Positions 1 to 5,179 of a stretch of DNA of 11,349 nucleotides are shown here, in pieces. Under the pieces are notes generated by a model that was not told where the DNA came from, searched no databases, and worked only from the letters and a program-made list of their open reading frames with translations. Made by a program: the position numbers and the translations under genes. Source of the DNA: Lentisphaeria bacterium (lineage in GTDB: Bacteria > Verrucomicrobiota > Lentisphaeria > Oligosphaerales > Oligosphaeraceae); NCBI GenBank assembly GCA_028699735.1, contig JAQVUB010000038.1, positions 1-11,349 on the forward strand, given 5' to 3'. Within the stretch, counting starts at the first letter, position 1; each line of letters opens with the position of its first letter.

Positions 1-1341
1 GTTGTTCAGATGATTACGCTGGGTTGTGCGAAGAATCTGGTTGATGCCGAAGTCATGTGTGGGACATTGGCCGCCAATGGGATTCTTTTGACTACAGATC
101 CGGAAGAAGCAGATCTGATTTTGATCAATACTTGCAGTTTTATCCAAGATGCCAGAAAAGAAGCGGATCAATCGATCCGTTCGGCTCTGAAGTGGAAGAA
201 ACAGGGTCAGCGTGCCGGTTTAAGCCGTGCAGTCGCTGTGGCGGGCTGTCTGCCGCAACGCAATCCTCAGGAATGTGCCGCCCAATACCCCGATGTCGAT
301 TTTTTCCTGGGCTTGGACGATGTTCCTCGGGTGCATGAGTTGATCCGTGCGTTTTATGACGGCACAGTCTCTTTGCCTTTGCCTTCGGCAGAACTGCCCG
401 GATACCTCTATGATCACCAGACTCCGCGCATTACCGTAACGCCGGAAAATTACGCTTATATTAAAATTGCCGAGGGCTGTAATCACCGCTGTGCTTTTTG
501 CGCAATTCCCAATATCCGGGGACACCTGCGCAGTCGGCAGCCGGATTCCGTTCTAGCGGAATGCGAGCAGCTGCTTGCTCAAGGCGCGCGCGAACTCAAT
601 TTCATAGCGCAGGACAGCACCAGTTATGGAAAGGATTTGGGCAGCAGCCTGGTTCAATTGCTGAAGCGTTGCGAGCAGCTTCCCGGTGAATTCTGGTTGC
701 GGGTGCTTTACACACATCCGCTGCATGTCACCGAGGAGTTTCTCGAGCTTCTGGCGCATGGCACTCATGTCGTGCCTTATCTCGATATGCCTTTGCAGCA
801 TATCAGCAGTCCTGTTTTGCAGAATATGCGCAGGGGCATGGACGGACCTCAGACCCGGAAATTGCTGGAGCACATCCGGAAAGACTTTCCTGAAATTGCC
901 ATACGGACGACTTTTCTGACCGGTTTTCCCGGTGAAACAGACCAGGATTTTCAGGAGTTGCAGTCTCTGTTGACGGAGATTCGTTTTGAACGGCTGGGCG
1001 TTTTTGCCTTTTCTCCCGAGGAAAATACACCGGCTCTGTCACTTCCAGATGACAAAGTTCCTGCGAGCACGGCCAACCGCCGCCGCAACGCTCTGCTGAA
1101 AGCCCAGCAGGGGATTTCGCTGGCACACAATCAGGCTCTGATCGGGCAGACTCTACGGATTTTGCCTGAGGAAAAATTGCAGGGGCGTTCCTTTATCGGG
1201 CGTTCCGCTGCGGATGCTCCGGAAGTGGATCAACTCATACAGTTTCAGGGATTGCCCGGGCGACGCCAAGATATGGGTTTTGCTAAAGTCCGGATTACTG
1301 CTTGTGGTCCCTATGAACTCAAGGGCGTGGAAGTCGTCTGA
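1..1341 (+). CDS. rimO: Ribosomal protein S12 methylthiotransferase RimO (5' partial)
   Basis: Radical-SAM enzyme that adds a methylthio group to a conserved aspartate of ribosomal protein S12 in the cytoplasm. The frame is open to the left edge (codons V-V-Q precede the ATG at 10). Family members carry several residues before the LGCxKN motif, so the true start lies upstream of the window. Counting from the ATG at 10, the N-terminal UPF0004 domain has its three cluster cysteines at C6 (LGCAKN), C42 (NTCSF) and C80 (AGCLPQ). The radical-SAM CxxxCxxC is at C157, C161 and C164 (CNHRCAFC). A C-terminal TRAM domain spans about 375-443. The GRSxxDAPEVD signature at 397-407 is typical of RimO and separates it from the tRNA enzyme MiaB. 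About 440 residues is the usual family length. It is followed after 29 nt by the ftsQ-like gene, probably in one transcript. Confidence 0.95.
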   Translation, partial: VVQMITLGCAKNLVDAEVMCGTLAANGILLTTDPEEADLILINTCSFIQDARKEADQSIRSALKWKKQGQRAGLSRAVAVAGCLPQRNPQECAAQYPDVDFFLGLDDVPRVHELIRAFYDGTVSLPLPSAELPGYLYDHQTPRITVTPENYAYIKIAEGCNHRCAFCAIPNIRGHLRSRQPDSVLAECEQLLAQGARELNFIAQDSTSYGKDLGSSLVQLLKRCEQLPGEFWLRVLYTHPLHVTEEFLELLAHGTHVVPYLDMPLQHISSPVLQNMRRGMDGPQTRKLLEHIRKDFPEIAIRTTFLTGFPGETDQDFQELQSLLTEIRFERLGVFAFSPEENTPALSLPDDKVPASTANRRRNALLKAQQGISLAHNQALIGQTLRILPEEKLQGRSFIGRSAADAPEVDQLIQFQGLPGRRQDMGFAKVRITACGPYELKGVEVV

Positions 1342-1370
1342 GTTCTGCTTGAAAATCTGGAATAAAGCTG

Positions 1371-2216
1371 ATGGTAAAGCGAAATGAAAAACTGACGGTT
1401 GAAGTCCGCGAACAGCAAAAGAAGCCCGGTTTTTGGGGTCTCATGCTGCTCAGGACCTTGCCGTTTTTGCTGGCGGTGCTGCTGCTTTTGGGCACGGCCT
1501 GGTTTTGTCGCAAGAAGCTGTATTACAATAATCCCTTGTTTCAGCTGAAGAAGATAGAAACCAGCCAGAGTGATAATTTTCCACACTTGAGGATTGTCAC
1601 CATCCTCAGTGAGATGGGGGTGGAAAGCGGCCGTTATACGTTGCCTTCTCTGCCCCTGGGGAAAATCCGTCAGCGTTTTTTGCAAGAGCCCCTGATCGGC
1701 GAAGTGCGTGTCCGGCGGATTTATCCGGATACGCTGCAGGTGACTCTGGTGGAACGTATCCCGGTGGCCTTTCTGCATTTTCCCAGTGGCATCGGTCTGC
1801 CTCCCATGAGCCTCGACCGGCATGGTGTAGTCCTGCCCGGAAATATGAAAGGGGCTGCCAGCAAGCTGCCAATCATCAACCATATTCCAAATCCTGGCAA
1901 TCTGAAAATTGGAGAGCGCACAGAAAATCCGTTTTTGCTGGGGGCGCTGTATCTGCTCAATCAGCTGGCAGTTCGTCCGGAGGGGATTTATTACGATGTT
2001 TTTCTGGTTCAGCTCAATCCGCTTGATCATCAGCTGATTCTGCGCCTGAATGAACGCGGAATTTTCCGTCAGAGTGCGCAGGTGGTTCTTTCGCTGGATC
2101 ATATAGCCCAGTGCCTTGACCGTTTGAAACATATCGTCAAACTGCGTATGGAGTCTGGCCAGACGATCAGCTATATTGATGTCAGCTACGAAAAAAATGT
2201 GCCGGTGCGTCCCTGA
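1371..2216 (+). CDS. ftsQ: Probable cell division protein FtsQ/DivIB (POTRA domain)
   Basis: Probable bitopic divisome protein that links early and late septal components in the inner membrane. The 281-residue product has a short basic cytoplasmic tail, one hydrophobic segment at about 24-46, and then an extracytoplasmic part. Residues from about 53 to 132 fit a FtsQ-type POTRA domain, ending in a Y-P-D-T-L-x-V-x-L-V-E-R-x-P-V-A motif near 118-131. This is the strongest evidence, since the 'R-x-Y-P-x-x-L-x-V-x-V-x-E-R-x-P-v-A' pattern is the hallmark of the family. The C-terminus (IDVSYEKNVPVRP) resembles the FtsQ end, in which a final strand reads 'IDLRY...vavR'. The upstream SD is weak (GGA about 12 nt before the ATG). 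It lies outside a dcw cluster: no ftsA, ftsZ or mur gene adjoins it. Its neighbours are rimO (29 nt upstream) and rarA. An alternative is another POTRA-bearing single-pass protein. Confidence 0.72.
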   Translation: MVKRNEKLTVEVREQQKKPGFWGLMLLRTLPFLLAVLLLLGTAWFCRKKLYYNNPLFQLKKIETSQSDNFPHLRIVTILSEMGVESGRYTLPSLPLGKIRQRFLQEPLIGEVRVRRIYPDTLQVTLVERIPVAFLHFPSGIGLPPMSLDRHGVVLPGNMKGAASKLPIINHIPNPGNLKIGERTENPFLLGALYLLNQLAVRPEGIYYDVFLVQLNPLDHQLILRLNERGIFRQSAQVVLSLDHIAQCLDRLKHIVKLRMESGQTISYIDVSYEKNVPVRP

Positions 2217-2222
2217 ATCGTG

Positions 2223-2262
2223 TTTTTAAACAACGAAAAGACACGAAAAGACACGAATTTTT
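2223..2262 (+). repeat. Dispersed ACGAAAAG/CACGAA repeat, copy 1
   Basis: This copy fills most of the 62-nt gap between the ftsQ-like gene and rarA. It reads as a T-run, AAACAACGAAAAG, then ACACGAAAAG and ACACGAA, then a second T-run. Three further copies lie at 4500-4523, 4556-4600 and, inverted, 5121-5159. The internal ACGAAAAG/CACGAA unit is repeated two to three times per copy. The flanking A/T runs are partly complementary. Its position just before the rarA start could affect rarA translation or transcription, which is an inference. Confidence 0.75.
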
Positions 2263-2278
2263 GCATGGGCGGTTTTTC

Positions 2279-4492
2279 ATGAAAACTTTATTTGAGCATG
2301 CTCATGAGAAACGCCTGGCGGAGGAGCAGCCTCTGGCCGCGAGGATGCGTCCCCGTACTTTGGATGAATATATTGGCCAGGAGCATATTCTGGCTCCGGG
2401 GCGTTTATTGCGTCGTGCCATCCAGGCAGACCAGCTTTCTTCGCTGATCTTTTATGGGCCGCCGGGCACTGGCAAGACGACGCTGGCCAGTGTGATTGCG
2501 CATACGACGAGCAGTTTTTTTGTCACTCTGAATGCAGTTATGGCCGGCATTGCGGATTTGCGTGAGATCACCCAGGGGGCGCAACGCCGTTCCGCAGAAT
2601 ATCAGCAGCGAACGATTCTGTTTATTGATGAGGTGCATCGCTGGAACAAGGCGCAGCAGGATGCCCTGCTGCCTTGGGTGGAAAACGGAACCGTGATTCT
2701 GATTGGTGCGACTACGGAGAATCCCTATTTCACGGTCAACCGTGCTCTTGTCAGCCGCAGCCGAATTTTTCAGTTGAAGCCATTGCAGGATGAGGATATC
2801 GGGCGGATTATGCTGCAGGCGTTGAAGGATGCGGAGCGCGGTTATGGAAAATTATCGGTTGAACTCGAACCGGCGGCTTTACAGCACCTTTCCTCGATTG
2901 CTAACGGGGATGCGCGTGCGGCTCTGAATGCTCTCGAGCTGGCGGTGGAGACGACGCCGGCCGATGAGCAAGGCGTGATCCGGATCACGCTTGCGGTTGC
3001 TGAGGAATCGATTCAGCGTCGTGCTGTACTCTATGACCGGGAAGGTGATTATCATTTTGATACGATCAGCGCCTTTATCAAGTCGCTGCGCGGATCCGAT
3101 CCCGATGCCGCTTTTTACTGGCTGGCAAAAATGGTTTATGCGGGTGAAGACCCCCGCTTTATTTTCCGGCGGATGATTATTTTTGCCAGTGAAGACATTG
3201 GCATGGCCGATCCGCATGCTTTGCCTTTTGTCATGGCGGCGGCGGAGGCCTTTGACCGGATAGGCCTACCGGAAGGTCATTATCCCCTTTCGCACGCAGC
3301 GCTCTATTGTGCCACCGCCCCGAAATCGAATTCCACGATGGGCTTTTTTGATGCCTTGAAGCTGGTCGGTGAGGAGCGTGAAGGGGAAGTGCCCAATCAT
3401 TTGCGCGATGCTAGCCGGGACAAGGAGGGCTTCGGTCATGGGCAGGGCTACCAGTATCCGCATGCCTATCGGGAACACTGGGTGGCACAGCAGTATCTGC
3501 CAGGTTCTCTGCAGGGAAAAATCTTTTATCAGCCCGGCGAAATCGGCTACGAAAAGCAATTGGCCGGGGATGTTTTGCGACGCCGGGAACTGCAGTTGGC
3601 CGCTTTGCAGGAAAATGAGGGCGGCCTGGCTCCTCCTGAAATTCTGACTTTTAGTCCTTTGGACAAACGGACGGATCGCTGGCTGGCTCGCGCAGTGGAA
3701 TCCTGGAGCAACCAGCTCGAACTGCAACGCGGCAGGCTGTTGGAAAAAGCCGCTCTCGAACGACACAGTCTGGTTCTGGATTTATCTGCAGATGTGCCTT
3801 TACTGCTTTGGGAGGAGTTGCGACAGACCCCGGAAGGCGGAGTCTGGGCGCTGGTGAAAAGCTCGCGTGCCTGTCAGATGCTTGAGGAACAGGCTGTCAA
3901 TCTGCCGGAGTTGCGTCGTCCCCAGATACTCACCGGGCAGGTGCCGGAATTGCCGGCGCTGCTGGCGGCATCGGGTTCTTCCGATTTGCGCTTTGACTGT
4001 ATTACCGGGCGGAATATTTTATCCGGAAGCTTGGATCGGAAGGCGCTGATACATATCTGCAAGGATTTGCTTTTGTCCGGAGGGCGTCTGTGTTTTCTGG
4101 AGAATATTCCCCGATATGGTCAGCGCTTGGGCAGCCTTTTGGAGAGCCGTGAGGACTGGCTGCAGCGGGTGCGTGCTGCAGAGGAAAAAGTTTATTCAAA
4201 TACAGAGGACCCCTTACTGTCCTGGAATGAGCAAACTCTGCAGGAGGAACTATCAGCAGCCGGATTTTCCGTTGATGTCGAAATGCTCCCCTTCAGCCGC
4301 GAACAGCTTCTTGTTCCGGTGCAGCTCGAACGATGGTTTTCCCCAACTCCGGGCAGTTATGCCGATCGCCTGCGCAAAGCCGGTTTGGCGGAGGACGACC
4401 TCTTGCACCTGCGTCAGAGCCTGCCCTGCGGCGGCACCGTGCATTGGCAAAGCACGGTCGCCCTGGTCTCCGCCCGGATTCCTGCCAGCTAA
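2279..4492 (+). CDS. rarA: Replication-associated recombination ATPase RarA/MgsA with C-terminal methyltransferase-like extension
   Basis: Clamp-loader-like AAA+ ATPase that acts at stalled replication forks. The 737-residue product contains Walker A GPPGTGKT (60-67), Walker B ILFIDE (113-118), sensor 1 ATTENP (144-149) and the arginine-finger stretch SRSR (159-162). The RarA C-terminal oligomerisation region covers about 264-426. Ordinary RarA stops near 430-450 residues. Here about 300 more follow, with a Rossmann/methyltransferase-like pattern: LDLSADVP (500-507), FDCITGRN (572-579) and LLSGGRLCFLEN (about 598-609). Long RarA fusions of this size are known, notably in cyanobacteria, and the extra domain has no established role. 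The ATG at 2279 is preferred: MKTLFEHAHEKRL matches the family N-terminus, whereas the in-frame TTG at 2261 sits inside a dispersed repeat. A probable terminator follows at 4534-4561. Confidence 0.93.
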   Translation: MKTLFEHAHEKRLAEEQPLAARMRPRTLDEYIGQEHILAPGRLLRRAIQADQLSSLIFYGPPGTGKTTLASVIAHTTSSFFVTLNAVMAGIADLREITQGAQRRSAEYQQRTILFIDEVHRWNKAQQDALLPWVENGTVILIGATTENPYFTVNRALVSRSRIFQLKPLQDEDIGRIMLQALKDAERGYGKLSVELEPAALQHLSSIANGDARAALNALELAVETTPADEQGVIRITLAVAEESIQRRAVLYDREGDYHFDTISAFIKSLRGSDPDAAFYWLAKMVYAGEDPRFIFRRMIIFASEDIGMADPHALPFVMAAAEAFDRIGLPEGHYPLSHAALYCATAPKSNSTMGFFDALKLVGEEREGEVPNHLRDASRDKEGFGHGQGYQYPHAYREHWVAQQYLPGSLQGKIFYQPGEIGYEKQLAGDVLRRRELQLAALQENEGGLAPPEILTFSPLDKRTDRWLARAVESWSNQLELQRGRLLEKAALERHSLVLDLSADVPLLLWEELRQTPEGGVWALVKSSRACQMLEEQAVNLPELRRPQILTGQVPELPALLAASGSSDLRFDCITGRNILSGSLDRKALIHICKDLLLSGGRLCFLENIPRYGQRLGSLLESREDWLQRVRAAEEKVYSNTEDPLLSWNEQTLQEELSAAGFSVDVEMLPFSREQLLVPVQLERWFSPTPGSYADRLRKAGLAEDDLLHLRQSLPCGGTVHWQSTVALVSARIPAS

Positions 4493-4499
4493 TGACGCC

Positions 4500-4523
4500 T
4501 TTTTTTACCACGAAAAGCACGAA
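4500..4523 (+). repeat. Dispersed ACGAAAAG/CACGAA repeat, copy 2 (short)
   Basis: This copy starts 8 nt after the rarA stop codon. It has a seven-T run followed by ACCACGAAAAGCACGAA. It is truncated relative to copy 1: one CACGAA unit is present instead of two, and the trailing T-run is replaced by the terminator-like palindrome at 4534-4549. Confidence 0.65.
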
Positions 4524-4533
4524 CTGACTTGGG

Positions 4534-4561
4534 GTGGACTGGAGTCCACAACTTATTTTTT
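4534..4561 (+). terminator. Probable Rho-independent terminator of rarA
   Basis: GTGGACT (4534-4540) and AGTCCAC (4543-4549) are exact reverse complements. They fold as a 6-bp GTGGAC/GTCCAC stem with a TGGA loop. A T-rich tract (AACTTATTTTTT) follows to 4561. The hairpin lies 42 nt downstream of the rarA stop in a convergent intergenic region, where a terminator is expected. The stem is short and the T-tract starts a few bases late, so strength is uncertain. Confidence 0.5.
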
Positions 4562-4600
4562 AACAACAAAAAAACACAAAAAGACACGAATTTTTTTTAA
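4556..4600 (+). repeat. Dispersed ACGAAAAG/CACGAA repeat, copy 3
   Basis: Layout is the same as copy 1: T-run, AACAAC, an A-rich middle, AAGACACGAA, then an eight-T run. Over the core it differs from copy 1 mainly by G-to-A changes in the first two units, while the last GACACGAA unit is intact. Its first Ts are shared with the T-tract of the rarA terminator. It forms the left outer arm facing the inverted copy at 5121-5159. Confidence 0.7.
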
Positions 4601-4656
4601 GGTTGTTGCGTTGAGGTAAGAGATCGCTGTGCAAAATTTCATGCTTGTACCTTGAA

Positions 4657-4678
4657 CCCTATGTGGTAACTTCCCTCC
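4657..4678 (+). repeat. 22-nt direct repeat, copy A
   Basis: The unit begins CCCTATGTGGTA and ends TTCCCTCC. The second copy at 4804-4825 matches 20 of 22 positions. The two copies are 147 nt apart in the same orientation. Confidence 0.7.
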
Positions 4679-4713
4679 ATATTCCCTCCGACGATCAACA
4701 ACAAGGAGGGAAA
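4677..4713 (+). repeat. 37-nt inverted repeat, left arm
   Basis: It runs from CCATATTCCCTCCGAC to ACAAGGAGGGAAA. The reverse complement of 4817-4852 matches it with one single-base gap and a few substitutions in the centre. The arm is itself a small inverted repeat: TTCCCTCC at 4682-4689 pairs with GGAGGGAA at 4705-4712 around a 15-nt loop. Confidence 0.65.
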
Positions 4714-4803
4714 TGGGTCCGTGTGTCGATGGCGTTTTAATGCCTCCGATGGCGACGGGAAAGCGGAAAAGGAGGTATAGCCGGCTCCTCTTCTTCCGTC
4801 CGG

Positions 4804-4825
4804 CCCTATGTGGTACTTTCCCTCC
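4804..4825 (+). repeat. 22-nt direct repeat, copy B
   Basis: This is the second copy of the CCCTATGTGGTA...TTCCCTCC unit at 4657-4678, with two adjacent substitutions in the middle. Its final TTCCCTCC also forms the end of the inverted arm at 4817-4852, so direct and inverted repeats overlap here. Confidence 0.7.
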
Positions 4826-4852
4826 TTGTCGTCTCCGTCGGAGGAAATATGG
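4817..4852 (-). repeat. 36-nt inverted repeat, right arm
   Basis: On the minus strand it runs from CCATATTTCCTCCGAC to GACAAGGAGGGAAA, matching the left arm at 4677-4713. Like the left arm, it can fold on itself through CCTCC (4821-4825) and GGAGG (4840-4844). Confidence 0.65.
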
Positions 4853-4875
4853 AGCGCCGGCGTCTCGCCGGCTCC
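4851..4875. repeat. GC-rich REP-like hairpin
   Basis: GCCGGC at 4856-4861 and again at 4867-4872 are separated by GTCTC and form a 6-bp all-GC stem. An outer GGAG (4851-4854) can pair with CTCC (4872-4875) in an alternative, bulged register. GAGCGCCGGC-type palindromes look like the repetitive extragenic elements found in many verrucomicrobial genomes, which is recollection rather than a search result. Confidence 0.5.
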
Positions 4876-4960
4876 CCCTGGTCCGTGCAAGCTTGTGTTG
4901 TCATTTCCCTCCTCGGTGTCTCCGCCGGCATCGTGTTTCGCTTTCATCACATCAAAACCC

Positions 4961-4984
4961 TAAAAAAATTCTCAAAAATGAGAA
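4961..4984 (-). terminator. Probable terminator of the tad/FHA operon
   Basis: On the minus strand, TTCTCA and TGAGAA form a 6-bp stem with a TTTT loop (4969-4984). It is followed directly by TTTTTTTA (4968-4961). It lies about 195 nt downstream of the stop of the last FHA gene, on the side expected for this operon. The stem is AT-rich and weak, but the T-tract placement is classical. Confidence 0.4.
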
Positions 4985-5022
4985 AGTGTCTCATGGATAG
5001 AAACTTGCGTATCCTGTTTCAA

Positions 5023-5049
5023 AAAATCTTTCAGGAAAAACAAGATTTT
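5023..5049. terminator. AT-rich stem-loop, possible bidirectional terminator
   Basis: AAAATCTT (5023-5030) and AAGATTTT (5042-5049) are exact reverse complements around an 11-nt loop. A few extra Ts follow on the minus strand. The stem has only two G-C pairs, so it may be chance in an AT-rich stretch. It lies between the last FHA gene and the stronger candidate at 4961-4984. Confidence 0.2.
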
Positions 5050-5120
5050 GAGGGATAGTAGTACGAAAAAAAATCATGGGAATAACGACACATTCTTGCA
5101 GTCAAAGCCGCCTCCCATCA

Positions 5121-5159
5121 AATTTTTCGGGTCTTTTCGTGCTTTTCGTTGTTCAAAAA
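5121..5159 (-). repeat. Dispersed ACGAAAAG/CACGAA repeat, copy 4 (inverted)
   Basis: Read on the minus strand it is TTTTTGAACAACGAAAAG, then CACGAAAAG, then ACCCGAAAAATT. This matches copy 1 over almost its whole length with a few substitutions and one missing base. It sits 21 nt downstream of the stop of the last FHA gene. It is the only copy in inverted orientation, so with copy 3 it brackets the 4601-5120 stretch. Confidence 0.72.
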
Positions 5160-5179
5160 GAATTCCTCCGTTACCAGGT

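Larger units (their letters stand above)
4556..5159. mobile_element. Candidate non-coding palindromic element bracketed by inverted repeats
   Basis: This is most of the 687-nt gene-free gap between the convergent operons. The outer ends are copies 3 and 4 of the ACGAAAAG/CACGAA repeat in inverted orientation. Inside are nested inverted and direct repeats built on TTCCCTCC, a GC-rich GCCGGC hairpin (4851-4875), and then an AT-rich stretch with terminator-like hairpins (about 4940-5100). Short open frames cross it, but they follow the repeats and have no recognisable domain, so I read it as non-coding. No transposase and no clear target-site duplication were seen. It could be a MITE- or REPIN-like element, or merely an accumulation of intergenic repeats. 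Confidence 0.35.

Noticed and set aside
2223..2262. CRISPR-like array from the repeated CACGAA units
   Set aside because: The units are short and contiguous with no spacers of regular length, and no cas gene is present.
2261..2278. TTG start adding six residues to RarA
   Set aside because: It lies in the T-run of repeat copy 1, and the family N-terminus begins at the ATG at 2279.
4116..4619. 167-residue plus-strand frame
   Set aside because: Mostly a shifted frame within the rarA C-terminus, then running into the repeat; cysteine/proline/arginine-rich shadow sequence.
4639..4950. 103-residue open frame on the minus strand in the intergenic region
   Set aside because: Its sequence is just the translation of the repeat modules (repeated EGKYHIG/EGSYHIG and AGETPAL stretches), and no domain or convincing SD was seen.
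4713..5058. Two overlapping plus-strand frames of 95 and 82 residues
   Set aside because: They cross the GC hairpin and AT-rich terminator-like sequence in different frames, with arginine/proline-rich, low-complexity products typical of non-coding repeats.
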